Source of the DNA: Gammaproteobacteria bacterium
Lineage (GTDB): Bacteria > Pseudomonadota > Gammaproteobacteria > DAOWEP01
DNA length: 13,897 nucleotides
Reading direction: 5' to 3'
Assembly (NCBI GenBank): GCA_030638455.1
Contig: DAOWEP010000148.1
Span: 1-13,897, forward strand
The notes beneath the pieces were generated by a model, which searched no databases, was not told the origin of the DNA, and saw only the letters and a list, made by a program, of their open reading frames with translations. Of the stretch, positions 7,004 through 13,897 are shown one piece after another; position 1 is the stretch's first letter; every line of letters starts with the position of its first letter. Position numbers and translations under genes: made by a program.

Positions 7004-8038
7004 ATGATTAAGGCAGGCATCGTAGGTGCAACAGGGTATACAGGTGTTGAATTATTGCGCTTGCTCATACAGCATCCCGAAGTTGAAATTGCAGTTATTA
7101 CTTCGCGTTCAGAGGCGGGAAAACCTGTGGCCGGGTTGTTTCCCAATTTGCGTGGACATCTTGATCTTAACTTCAGTCAGCCGGACGCAGTCGTATTGAG
7201 TTCCTGTGATGTAGTGTTTTTTGCGACACCTAACGGTACGGCAATGGGGATGACTCCTGCATTACTGGATGCGGGTGTAAAAATAATCGATCTGGCGGCT
7301 GACTTCCGTCTGAAAGACCCGGCCGAATGGGAGGCATGGTATGGCATGCCGCATGCATGTCCGGAATTACTCGATGAAGCTGTATATGGCCTGCCTGAAA
7401 TAAACCGTGAGTTGATTCAACATGCGCGCCTGGTTGCCAATCCCGGATGTTACCCTACCGCCGTGTTGCTCGGGTTCTTGCCATTGATAGAAAATAAACT
7501 GGTCGATAGTAGTCATCTGGTTGCCGATGCAAAATCTGGCGTCAGTGGTGCTGGGCGCAAGGCCAATGTCGGTGCCTTGTTGTGTGAAGCAAGCGAAAGT
7601 TTCAAGGCCTATGCGGTGCCGGGGCATCGGCATCTGCCTGAAATTCGTCAGGGTCTGGAGGCAACTATCGGCATGCCGGTTGGGTTGACCTTTGTGCCAC
7701 ATCTTGTTCCGATGATAAGGGGTATACACGCGACCCTTTATAGTGTCTTGAAGCAGAATCCGGCGAAAGAACTTCAGGCGATATATGAAGAGCGTTACGT
7801 TGATGAGCCGTTTGTGGATGTGCTGTCTCCTGGTTCCCATCCGGAAACGAGGACCGTACGGGGTTCGAATGTTTGTCGCATAGCGGTACATCAACCGCAA
7901 GGGCGGGATACTGTAGTGGTATTGTCTGTTATCGATAACCTGGTGAAAGGCGCAGCCGGTCAGGCAGTACATAATATGAATCTGATGTTTGGCCTGGATG
8001 AAACCACAGCTATTGACGGACTCGCATTAATGCCTTGA
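7004..8038 (+). CDS. argC: N-acetyl-gamma-glutamyl-phosphate reductase ArgC
   Basis: ArgC reduces N-acetylglutamyl-5-phosphate to the semialdehyde with NADPH, the third step of arginine synthesis in the cytoplasm. The 344-residue protein has the dinucleotide-binding GATGYTG at 8-14, the thiohemiacetal-forming cysteine C149 in VANPGCYPTA, the glycine-rich SGVSGAGRK at 178-186 and the HRH motif at 208-210 that contributes the acid-base histidine. Length and motifs match the type 1 family found in gammaproteobacteria. No other arginine gene is nearby. The argC-DUF6776-bactofilin-erpA order is a conserved neighbourhood rather than an arginine operon. Confidence 0.97.
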   Translation: MIKAGIVGATGYTGVELLRLLIQHPEVEIAVITSRSEAGKPVAGLFPNLRGHLDLNFSQPDAVVLSSCDVVFFATPNGTAMGMTPALLDAGVKIIDLAADFRLKDPAEWEAWYGMPHACPELLDEAVYGLPEINRELIQHARLVANPGCYPTAVLLGFLPLIENKLVDSSHLVADAKSGVSGAGRKANVGALLCEASESFKAYAVPGHRHLPEIRQGLEATIGMPVGLTFVPHLVPMIRGIHATLYSVLKQNPAKELQAIYEERYVDEPFVDVLSPGSHPETRTVRGSNVCRIAVHQPQGRDTVVVLSVIDNLVKGAAGQAVHNMNLMFGLDETTAIDGLALMP

Positions 8039-8093
8039 TTGAGTACTGTGATCTAGCCAGTATTTTAGCGATCATCTATCTGTTATAAAGAGT

Positions 8094-8837
8094 TTGATTA
8101 ATAGTCCTGTAAAACGAAAAAAGACCGTAATGAATATTCGAAGATCCCTTCCTGTTATTAGCGCGCTCGGCATTGTATTGATTGTCATACTTGTCGTAGG
8201 CAATATGATATATGACGTTGGTCGCTATCAGGCAGGGTTTGATGTAGCGAGCGCTGATCTTGAAATAAAAGAATTACAACAACAAATTAGTCAGCTTCAA
8301 GAACAGCTTGCGGATTCACGTGAAGGGAATGTCAGGTTAGAAAGTGCTAAAAAGGTAGATAGCCATGCTAACACGGTAGTTCGGGATACCATTGAGAAAA
8401 TGCAACAGGAAACCCTGGAGCTCAAGGAGGAGTTGCAGTTTTATCGTTCTATAGTTTCGCCAACGCGTGGGCAGCCGGGTGTAAATATCCACAACTTCAA
8501 GATCAACCAGGGCGAGCAAGAAAGGCAATATCACTATAATCTGACATTAATTCATATTCAGGGGCAGCAAAAACATCATCGTCGAGCCAGCGGTGTAGTA
8601 AACTTGACCATAGAAGGTGAGCAGGGAGGTGTTCAGAAAACCCTTACATTGAGACAGGTAGCAGCGCCCAAAAGTAAAAGCATGAAATTTTCATTCAAGT
8701 ATTTCAGGCGTTTTGAGGGTAGCATGATCTTACCGGAAGGTTTTACGCCCAGAAATGTGGTGGTAAATGTAGTGCCATCTACAAAAAAAGTTGATGGAGA
8801 TAAAAAGAAAATAGAATGGCCAACGTTACTTGGGTAA
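8094..8837 (+). CDS. DUF6776-type inner-membrane coiled-coil protein
   Basis: The protein has a short basic N-terminus (PVKRKK), one membrane segment at about 20-40, a heptad-like coiled coil at about 60-122 rich in Gln, Glu and Leu (KELQQQISQLQEQL), and a beta-rich C-terminal domain at about 123-247 with the family-like segments FYRSIVSP, FSFKYFRRFEGSMILPEGF and a terminal IEWPTLL. Its likely topology is cytoplasmic N-terminus with coiled coil and domain in the periplasm. The start could be the TTG at 8094 or the ATG at 8130 (residue 13); neither has a strong ribosome binding site, and the ATG gives a more ordinary signal anchor. It sits directly before bactofilin, 51 bp apart, as in Pseudomonas-type genomes. 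The molecular role is unknown; a link to bactofilin assemblies or the cell wall is inferred from position. Confidence 0.85.
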   Translation: MINSPVKRKKTVMNIRRSLPVISALGIVLIVILVVGNMIYDVGRYQAGFDVASADLEIKELQQQISQLQEQLADSREGNVRLESAKKVDSHANTVVRDTIEKMQQETLELKEELQFYRSIVSPTRGQPGVNIHNFKINQGEQERQYHYNLTLIHIQGQQKHHRRASGVVNLTIEGEQGGVQKTLTLRQVAAPKSKSMKFSFKYFRRFEGSMILPEGFTPRNVVVNVVPSTKKVDGDKKKIEWPTLLG

Positions 8838-8888
8838 ATATATAAACAGCTTGGCAGTGGCTTTATAAATAGTCAGGAGGCAGAACAC

Positions 8889-9362
8889 ATGTTTGGAAAT
8901 AGTAAAAAAAAATTCAGGGCAGAAAAGGTAGATACGCTAATAGGGCCGAATACTCAGATAAAAGGGGACATTTATTTTAAAGGCGGCCTGCACGTAGATG
9001 GTGTGGTTAAGGGCAATGTAATGGCCGAAAATAACTCTAATGCAGTATTAACACTGAGTGAGCGTGGAAGGATTGAAGGTGAGGTGCGTGTGCCTCATAT
9101 TATTCTGAATGGGAATATTATTGGTGATGTCTATGCATCTGAGCGGATAGAGCTTGCTGTGCAAGCCCGTGTAAATGGTAATGTTTACTACAATTTGCTG
9201 GAGATGGTAATGGGCGCAGAGGTCAATGGTAGTCTTGTTCACCGACAGGAGGCAGCAGTTAAAAATCCAGTAAAAACAAATACTTCAGTTGGTAAGCCGG
9301 ATGCGCAGAGTGGAACCTTGACTGAGATCATGGAATCTATGCAAACAGGCAAGCAAACTTGA
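8889..9362 (+). CDS. Bactofilin (polymer-forming cytoskeletal protein)
   Basis: Bactofilins form nucleotide-independent filaments on the inner face of the cytoplasmic membrane and localise cell-wall enzymes and other factors. The 157-residue protein has the core beta-helix domain at about 15-118, shown by repeated short hydrophobic-glycine strands such as TLIGPNTQIKGDIYFKGG and LHVDGVVKGNV. A basic N-terminus (KKKFRAEK) could bind membrane, and a flexible polar C-terminal tail runs from about 119. AGGAGG at 8876-8881, seven bases before the ATG, is the strongest ribosome binding site in the window. The neighbours are the DUF6776 protein upstream and erpA downstream. Confidence 0.95.
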   Translation: MFGNSKKKFRAEKVDTLIGPNTQIKGDIYFKGGLHVDGVVKGNVMAENNSNAVLTLSERGRIEGEVRVPHIILNGNIIGDVYASERIELAVQARVNGNVYYNLLEMVMGAEVNGSLVHRQEAAVKNPVKTNTSVGKPDAQSGTLTEIMESMQTGKQT

Positions 9363-9396
9363 CTGTTTGTGTCAGGTAATGATATTCTATACACTA

Positions 9397-9402
9397 TATA
9401 AT
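9397..9402 (+). promoter_or_regulatory. Candidate -10 box of an erpA promoter
   Basis: A perfect TATAAT lies 37 bp before the erpA start in the 77-bp gap after the bactofilin gene. The surrounding sequence is very AT-rich and partly self-complementary (ATAC and GTAT at its edges). No -35 hexamer is present at normal spacing; TTGTGT at 9367-9372 is 24 bp away. An activator-assisted promoter is possible. I could not match an IscR consensus. Confidence 0.35.
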
Positions 9403-9439
9403 AGTATGGTTACTCTTTTAAGGTAGTGGAGAAGTTATT

Positions 9440-9793
9440 ATGAGTGCGGAACAGGTGCAAACAGCCAGCCCTATGGTTTTTTCGGATAGTGCTGCAGCCA
9501 AGGTCAAGGATTTGATCGAAGAAGAGAATAATCCTGCTCTGATGCTGCGGGTCTACGTTAGCGGTGGCGGTTGCTCCGGTTTTCAATATGGATTTTCCTT
9601 TGATGAAAAGGTAAATGAAGGAGATACAACGGTAGAGAAAGACGGTGTTTCATTATTAATTGATCCCATGAGTTTTCAATATCTGGTAGGTGCCGAGATC
9701 GATTATGTAGATGATCTTCAGGGTGCGCGTTTTATTATTCGTAATCCAAATGCCAGCACAACTTGTGGATGTGGTTCTTCGTTCTCCGTGTAA
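9440..9793 (+). CDS. erpA: Iron-sulfur cluster insertion protein ErpA
   Basis: ErpA is an A-type carrier that receives Fe-S clusters from the scaffold and passes them to apoproteins. The 117-residue protein has the three conserved ligands C45 in SGGGCSGFQY and C109 and C111 in TTCGCGSSF, equal to E. coli C42, C106 and C108 with a constant offset of three. GGAG about nine bases before the ATG is an acceptable ribosome binding site. ErpA is preferred over IscA or SufA because of the TxCGCGSSF ending and the conserved bactofilin-erpA-anmK context. A strong intrinsic terminator follows 24 bp after the stop codon. Confidence 0.95.
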   Translation: MSAEQVQTASPMVFSDSAAAKVKDLIEEENNPALMLRVYVSGGGCSGFQYGFSFDEKVNEGDTTVEKDGVSLLIDPMSFQYLVGAEIDYVDDLQGARFIIRNPNASTTCGCGSSFSV

Positions 9794-9816
9794 ACGTTCA
9801 AATAATGATCAGACTC

Positions 9817-9840
9817 AGGGCGCCTTTGGCGCCCTTTTTT
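9817..9840 (+). terminator. Intrinsic terminator after erpA
   Basis: An 8-bp GC-rich stem AGGGCGCC (9817-9824) with loop TTT pairs to GGCGCCCT (9828-9835) and runs into a T-tract ending at 9840. It ends the argC-to-erpA transcription unit. This is the only textbook rho-independent terminator I see in the window. Confidence 0.9.
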
Positions 9841-10020
9841 ATGGTCAGGATGACCGGTATGCCGCGATGCCATGGATGGCAAGGAGCGGTGATGGTCAGG
9901 ATGACTGGACAGAAAATGCTCCTCGACAATTGCTCCTGCATTGTTCTAATTACAAGCATCCTGCCCTAATGCATTTTCTGTCCAGTCATCCTTGGCGGTC
10001 GTATCCTGCGGACGCAGGAC
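9841..10020. repeat. Structured repeat region between erpA and citrate synthase
   Basis: No convincing gene lies between the erpA terminator and the citrate synthase gene. A 14-bp direct repeat ATGGTCAGGATGAC occurs at 9841-9854 and 9892-9905; each copy contains a small hairpin with arms GGTCA and TGACC or TGACT. Between them GCCAT-GG-ATGGC (9869-9880) is another hairpin. Then comes a long palindrome (separate entry), and TCCTGC-GGAC-GCAGGA (10004-10019) forms a last stem with a four-base loop. The stacked, degenerate palindromes resemble dispersed intergenic repeat families of gammaproteobacteria, but only one locus is visible. Confidence 0.6.
9898..9992. repeat. Long palindrome with 22-bp perfect arms
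   Basis: Bases 9898-9919 are exactly complementary to 9971-9992, giving a 22-bp stem around a 51-base loop. The loop contains a smaller stem (GACAAT at 9925-9930 with ATTGTT at 9940-9945) and a repeated TGCTCCT (9917-9923 and 9931-9937). Flanking bases give no target-site duplication. It could be a miniature inverted-repeat element, a REP-like unit or a structured RNA. No transposase-like coding sequence is inside. Confidence 0.8.
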
Positions 10021-10032
10021 GCGCAGGTGCCG

Positions 10033-10064
10033 TTGCCGAAGACAGAAAAATCCTTTTTTATAAT
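10033..10064 (+). promoter_or_regulatory. Candidate promoter 1 for citrate synthase
   Basis: A perfect TATAAT at 10059-10064 lies 91 bp before the citrate synthase start. The nearest -35-like hexamer is TTGCCG at 10033-10038, but the 20-bp spacer is longer than usual. The terminator after erpA makes an independent promoter in this gap necessary. Confidence 0.4.
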
Positions 10065-10106
10065 ACGGTTAATATCTCATTGTATTATGCCCATTCGAAT
10101 ACGATT

Positions 10107-10115
10107 TGCTATGCT
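10107..10115 (+). promoter_or_regulatory. Candidate promoter 2 for citrate synthase (extended -10)
   Basis: TGCTATGCT matches the extended -10 pattern TGnTATAAT at seven of eight fixed positions apart from the internal G and C, and needs no strong -35. It lies 39 bp before the start codon. Either this or the upstream TATAAT could drive the gene. Confidence 0.3.
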
Positions 10116-10154
10116 TAACAGTCTACGGTTCTAAAAAAGGTTGGGAGAATAGTA

Positions 10155-11312
10155 ATGAGCGAATATTTGCCAGGACTCGCAGGGGTACCTGCAACAAAAT
10201 CCAATATTTCTGCGATTGATGGTGAGAAAGGGCTATTGGCGTACAGGGGTTATCCTTTAGAGGAGCTTGCAGCTAATAGCAGCTTTGAAGAAGTTACTCT
10301 GCTGTTGCTAGATGGCGAATTGCCTACTGCTAATGAACTTAAAGACTTTGATGAGCAGTTACGCAGTAACCGTGCAGTTAAATATAACATACGTGAATTA
10401 ATGAAGAGCCTTCCGATAACCGGACATCCAATGGAAATGCTACAGACCGCTGTGGCTAGTCTTGGAATGTTTTATCCCGCAAGTGAGTGTCTGACCGATG
10501 GTGCTTCATGTGAAGACCTGCAATATGTACACAATATGACGGTAAAGATTATTGCTCGCATGGCGACTATTGTTGCCATGTGGAAGCATATCCGTAACGG
10601 TTATGACCCAATTCCACCAAGGGACGATTTGACCTACGCTGAAAACTTTCTATATATGTGGACAGGCAAGGAACCTGATCCCTTACTGGCACGTATCCTT
10701 GATGTGTGTTTGATATTACATGCGGAACATACGATTAATGCATCAACATTTGCGGTATTGGTAACCGCCTCTACTTTGGCAAGTCCCTATAGTGTAATTG
10801 CCTCTGCAATCGGAACTTTGTCAGGCCCGCTACATGGCGGTGCTAATCAAAAGGTAGTTGAAATGTTACATGAAATAGGTGAGCCGGAAAATGTCGAGGC
10901 ATATATTGATGCCAGGCTTGCTAACAAGGAAGTAATCTGGGGTATGGGGCATCGTGAATATAAAACCAAGGACCCAAGGGCACCTATTCTACAGAGTCTG
11001 ATGATGGATTTAATGGAAGCGCGTGGCGGCAAGATGAGCAAGTTGTTTGAAGTAGCCCAGGTAGTAGAAGAGGTTTGTGAAGACAGGCTTGCAAATAAGG
11101 GTGTGTATGCAAATGTCGATTTTTATTCCGGTGTTCTTTATTCGGAAATGGGTATACCGACAGATCAGTTTACTACTATCTTTGCAGTAGCACGTTCAGC
11201 TGGCTGGCTAGCACACTGGCGTGAACAGTTGTCAGATAATCGGATATTCAGGCCAACCCAGGTGTATACCGGCGAATCAAACAGAAGTTATATACCGATA
11301 GATAAAAGATAG
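10155..11312 (+). CDS. gltA: Citrate synthase, short (about 385-residue) form
   Basis: The enzyme condenses oxaloacetate and acetyl-CoA to citrate. Catalytic residues are all present: H227 in GPLHGGAN, H266 in GMGHREY and D322 in NVDFYSG; LHAEHTINASTF at 188-199 and DPRAP at 273-277 are also family motifs. At 385 residues it matches the shorter form common in Gram-positives, cyanobacteria and some proteobacteria, not the roughly 430-residue hexameric NADH-inhibited GltA usual in gammaproteobacteria. GGGAG at 10143-10147 is a good ribosome binding site. It has its own promoter region after a terminator and stands between erpA and anmK, which are normally close. A 2-methylcitrate synthase is the main alternative, but no propionate genes are nearby. 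Confidence 0.9.
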   Translation: MSEYLPGLAGVPATKSNISAIDGEKGLLAYRGYPLEELAANSSFEEVTLLLLDGELPTANELKDFDEQLRSNRAVKYNIRELMKSLPITGHPMEMLQTAVASLGMFYPASECLTDGASCEDLQYVHNMTVKIIARMATIVAMWKHIRNGYDPIPPRDDLTYAENFLYMWTGKEPDPLLARILDVCLILHAEHTINASTFAVLVTASTLASPYSVIASAIGTLSGPLHGGANQKVVEMLHEIGEPENVEAYIDARLANKEVIWGMGHREYKTKDPRAPILQSLMMDLMEARGGKMSKLFEVAQVVEEVCEDRLANKGVYANVDFYSGVLYSEMGIPTDQFTTIFAVARSAGWLAHWREQLSDNRIFRPTQVYTGESNRSYIPIDKR

Positions 11313-11374
11313 TATCTAGGTGCGGGTTTCGAGGTGTGAGGAAAAAAGCAGCGGCTCCTATAAGATATCAGCAA

Positions 11375-11395
11375 AGCCCGGATTTTATCCGGGTT
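11375..11395. terminator. Hairpin between convergent citrate synthase and anmK genes
   Basis: A 9-bp stem including one G-T pair has arms 11375-11383 and 11387-11395 around a three-base loop and core CCCGGAT/ATCCGGG. It lies between the two convergent stop codons, 62 bp after citrate synthase and 8 bp after anmK. Neither strand has a long T-tract; the - strand side reads CTTTGCTG. It could act as a weak bidirectional terminator or 3' stabiliser. Confidence 0.5.
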
Positions 11396-11403
11396 ACACT
11401 TTC

Positions 11404-12525
11404 CTAGCACCTACCTTTATATATTCCCCCCAGCACAACTGGATGCCTTGCTCCGGTAACTTCGGGTATGTTGCCGGGCTTTTCTTCCATGGTTTGTTTG
11501 GCCAACCAGGCAAAGGCCATTGCCTCAATCCAGTCCGGATCAAGTCCGTAGTCCTCTGTGGTAAACAGTCTTTTATTTCCGAGTAATGCCTGAATGCGAA
11601 ACATTAAAGAAAGATTATGTGCGCCACCACCACAAACCAGAATTTCGGTGGACTCCGGTGCGTATTGAAGTATTGCCTCTGTGATAGTTCTGGCGCTTAA
11701 TTCACATAAAGTAGTCTGTACATTTTTTCGGATAAATCTTTTACGACATCTTTTGATTAGTTTTTCCAGCCAGTCCAGATTAAAGGTTTCACGTCCGGTA
11801 GATTTTGGTGGAGGCTGGGAGAAAAACTTTTCCTTCATCATTTTTTCAAGTAGTACGGATTCTATTTTACCGCTTGCAGCCCAGGCGCCATCTTTATCCA
11901 TGGGTTGTTTGAGGTGCTTGCGTGTCCATTCATCCATCAGGATATTGCCCGGGCCAGTATCAAAGCCGGATACAGGTTGATTGGAACCGGAAGGCAGGAT
12001 GGTGATATTGGCCATGCCGCCAATATTTAAAACTACGCGGTCAAATTTCCTGCTTCGGAACAGGTCTGCATGAAACGCAGGTACCAGTGGGGCTCCCTGG
12101 CCACCCGCAGCAATATCCCTGCGCCTGAAATCTGCAACCGTTGTAATTCCGGTTTGTTCCACAATCGTATTAGGATCGCCAATCTGAAGCGAGAAAGGGA
12201 ACTCATAATCCGGTTGATGCTGTATGGTTTGGCCGTGGCATCCTATGGCCTTAATCTGTGTTTTTCTATAGCCTGACTGTTTTATTAATGTGTTCGCTGC
12301 TTCTGCAAATAACAGGCCTGTCTGGATATCCAGCCGCGCCAAATCCTCAAGTTTGTATTTATTGCGCGGGTTACAAATAGTCACGAGTTCAGCGCGTAGC
12401 TTGGCGGGAATCTGGTGCGCGTGGGTGTGAACCAGCTCGGGTTTTTGGCCAGAAAAGTCTACGAGCACAGCATCTACAGAATCCATGCTGGTACCAGACA
12501 TCAAGCCGATGAAATAATTATTCAT
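11404..12525 (-). CDS. anmK: Anhydro-N-acetylmuramic acid kinase AnmK
   Basis: AnmK opens the 1,6-anhydro ring of anhydro-MurNAc and phosphorylates it with ATP, returning cell-wall turnover sugar to the MurNAc-6-phosphate pool. The 373-residue protein has the phosphate-binding MSGTSMDSVDAV at 9-20, IGCHGQTI at 94-101, a RRRDIAAGGQGAPLVPAFH segment at 134-152, and GFDTGPGN at 187-194 with the likely catalytic base D189. CGGGAHN at about 299-305 is part of the ATP site. It lies 58 bp downstream of the M23 endopeptidase gene on the same strand, as in Pseudomonas-type genomes, so the two are probably co-transcribed. No strong ribosome binding site precedes the ATG. Confidence 0.96.
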   Translation of the reverse strand: MNNYFIGLMSGTSMDSVDAVLVDFSGQKPELVHTHAHQIPAKLRAELVTICNPRNKYKLEDLARLDIQTGLLFAEAANTLIKQSGYRKTQIKAIGCHGQTIQHQPDYEFPFSLQIGDPNTIVEQTGITTVADFRRRDIAAGGQGAPLVPAFHADLFRSRKFDRVVLNIGGMANITILPSGSNQPVSGFDTGPGNILMDEWTRKHLKQPMDKDGAWAASGKIESVLLEKMMKEKFFSQPPPKSTGRETFNLDWLEKLIKRCRKRFIRKNVQTTLCELSARTITEAILQYAPESTEILVCGGGAHNLSLMFRIQALLGNKRLFTTEDYGLDPDWIEAMAFAWLAKQTMEEKPGNIPEVTGARHPVVLGGIYKGRC

Positions 12526-12535
12526 TTAGGTTCAT

Positions 12536-12549
12536 GGTCAATTTTGACC
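12536..12549. repeat. Small inverted repeat between M23 gene and anmK
   Basis: GGTCAA and TTGACC surround two bases in the 58-bp gap, 11 bp before the anmK start codon. A stem this close to the start could affect translation of anmK or be chance. It lacks the T-tract of a terminator. Confidence 0.3.
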
Positions 12550-12583
12550 GATTGCCTTTGATTTGCGTTTTATATTTGTTGTG

Positions 12584-13897
12584 TTAGTTCTGTTGCAAGG
12601 CTGCCAGGTTACTGTTGAGTAAATCCAGTTGGGCGATTAATGGTTGCGCCACCTGTTTAAAATCATTTCGATACTTTTTGGCTATTGGTGATGCCTTGGG
12701 TAGGCGAACCCTGAGAGGGTTGCGGTGAACTCCATTCACCCGAAATTCGTAATGCAGATGAGAGCCCGTAGCGCGGCCTGTGCTACCTACATAGCCAATA
12801 ATTTGCCCCTGTTTAACCTGCCGACCCATCCGTGCGTTTCGGTCATAATTTGACATATGTGCATACAGGGTTTGATAACTGCTGCCATGACGAAGGATGA
12901 CAACCTTGCCATAACCACCCTTTCTTCCGCGGTGTACAATCTTACCATCACCTGTTGCCCGTATAGGGGTCCCCCTTGGGGCGGCATAGTCCACTCCTTT
13001 ATGGGCGCGCATCTTGTTCAGGGTTGGATGGCGGCGCATACCATAGCGCGAACTGATACGGCTGAATGCAACCGGGGTGCGCAGGAACGCCTTACGCATG
13101 CTGTTACCTTCTGGAGTGAAGTAGCCGGCCCGGCCTTTGGCATCTGTATACTGGACTGCCCTGTATGTATTTTTGTTGTTAGTAAATTCTGCGGCGATAA
13201 TATTGCCGTTTTTTACCTTTTTACCATCCAGATAATATTCTTCATGGATCACGGTAAAGTGATCTCCCTTTCTTATGTCCAGGGCAAAGTCGACATCCCA
13301 TCCAAAGATACCGGCAAGCTCCATGATCAGGTTGTCCGACATGCCTGCTCGTTGGCCGGCCAGGAACAGAGAATCATCGATTTTACCGACCACATGTTTC
13401 TGACGTACCTCAAGTTCCTTTGTAATTTTTTCTGCTCGAAAACCATTGGCAGTATTGAGTACCCGCAGGCTATTGGCTACATCAAAGTCATATACCAGTT
13501 CTTCCAGTTGTTTCTTTTTATGGCTTGTCTTTCCCTGGGTCTCAGGTGTATGGATTCGAACCCTGAAGGTTTCTCCGGGGTACAATTTCTTCAGGCGTTT
13601 GGTGGTCTTACCCAGTTGCATGATTTCATGTAGCTGGTCCGGGCTAATACCAAGTCGCGCAAATATCCGTGCCAGATTGTTGCCTCGTTTAACCTTAACG
13701 GTCTGCCATTCTCCCTTTGGCTCAGGATTTACCGGCAATTTAGTATCAACTTGTTGTGACTGTATGTCGGGTGGAAGCTGCCATGACATTGTTGTAGATA
13801 TATTAGTTGTCAATGAAGCGGATTGTTCTACAGGTTGTTTTGCAGGTAGCTCTGGTAATGCCAGCAATGGAGTTTCATCGCTTCGGTTTGCGGATGC
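12584..13897 (-). CDS. mepM: M23 murein endopeptidase, MepM-like, 5' end outside window
   Basis: The frame is open to the last base, so the true start and membrane anchor lie beyond the window; at least ten codons precede the first possible start, a TTG at 13867. Numbering from that codon, a LysM/OapA-like domain lies at about 55-105 (VKVKRGNNLARIFARLGIS), a Csd3-like second domain at about 115-255, and the LytM metallopeptidase domain at about 270-390. The zinc and catalytic residues are intact: H289 and D293 in HKGVD, H337 in YAHMS and H370 and H372 in HLHYEF. Such enzymes cut peptide crosslinks of peptidoglycan in the periplasm, making room for insertion of new strands. It precedes anmK in a probable operon. 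MepM is the best match by architecture and context; the exact substrate bond is inferred. Confidence 0.92.
   Translation of the reverse strand, partial: ASANRSDETPLLALPELPAKQPVEQSASLTTNISTTMSWQLPPDIQSQQVDTKLPVNPEPKGEWQTVKVKRGNNLARIFARLGISPDQLHEIMQLGKTTKRLKKLYPGETFRVRIHTPETQGKTSHKKKQLEELVYDFDVANSLRVLNTANGFRAEKITKELEVRQKHVVGKIDDSLFLAGQRAGMSDNLIMELAGIFGWDVDFALDIRKGDHFTVIHEEYYLDGKKVKNGNIIAAEFTNNKNTYRAVQYTDAKGRAGYFTPEGNSMRKAFLRTPVAFSRISSRYGMRRHPTLNKMRAHKGVDYAAPRGTPIRATGDGKIVHRGRKGGYGKVVILRHGSSYQTLYAHMSNYDRNARMGRQVKQGQIIGYVGSTGRATGSHLHYEFRVNGVHRNPLRVRLPKASPIAKKYRNDFKQVAQPLIAQLDLLNSNLAALQQN

Noticed and set aside
7367..7972. 201-codon open frame opposite argC
   Set aside because: It lies wholly antisense to a well supported argC and has no family-like motifs.
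9380..9420. Possible IscR site before erpA
   Set aside because: The sequence is AT-rich and partly palindromic but lacks the CC/GG or GACT/AGTC pattern of IscR sites.
9898..9992. Insertion sequence or CRISPR repeat
   Set aside because: There is no transposase, no target-site duplication and no regularly spaced repeat array.
9711..10118. Open frame of 135 codons from inside erpA through the terminator and repeats
   Set aside because: It starts inside erpA in another frame, runs through the intrinsic terminator and palindromes, and has no recognisable protein pattern.
12857..13633. 258-codon open frame on the + strand opposite the M23 gene
   Set aside because: It is antisense to the LytM and LysM-like coding region, whose motifs are intact, and its translation shows no domain-like pattern.

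Overview
The window looks like chromosomal DNA of a gammaproteobacterium of moderate, slightly AT-leaning composition. The main reason is gene order. argC, a DUF6776-type coiled-coil membrane protein, a bactofilin, erpA, anmK and an M23 endopeptidase gene follow one another as they do in Pseudomonas-type gammaproteobacteria. I cannot name a genus. There are no tRNA or rRNA genes, CRISPR arrays, transposases or integrases that I can recognise.

Region 1 (1-2670, + strand) is the least ordinary part. It starts inside a bacterial transglutaminase-like cysteine proteinase of the LapG family with an intact Cys-His-Asp triad and DCED calcium motif. About 60 bp downstream is a two-pass membrane protein with a Cache-like periplasmic domain, a PAS domain and an HD-GYP domain in which nearly every metal ligand is replaced. 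Together they could form an inside-out signalling pair analogous to LapG/LapD, with a catalytically dead HD-GYP in place of the degenerate GGDEF-EAL receptor. That coupling is inference.

Region 2 (2671-3551) has a short secreted protein of unknown function on the - strand and a divergent promoter region containing a perfect CRP-type palindrome (3365-3380). Region 3 (3552-6871, +) is a compact set, probably one operon: an RlmI-type rRNA methyltransferase, lgt, thyA and folA. thyA and folA overlap by 4 bp and act together in the thymidylate/folate cycle.

Region 4 (7004-9840, +) is argC, the DUF6776 protein, bactofilin and erpA, ending at a strong intrinsic terminator. Region 5 (9841-10154) is a gene-free stretch of stacked inverted and direct repeats, including a 22-bp-arm palindrome, followed by candidate promoters. 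Region 6 is a short-form citrate synthase gene (+) that appears to interrupt the otherwise conserved erpA-anmK neighbourhood. Region 7 (11404-13897, - strand) is anmK, preceded in its own direction by an M23 (MepM-like) murein endopeptidase gene that runs off the window end. The endopeptidase opens the murein mesh and AnmK recycles anhydro-MurNAc, so both serve cell-wall turnover. Bactofilin and its coiled-coil membrane neighbour may organise the same process.
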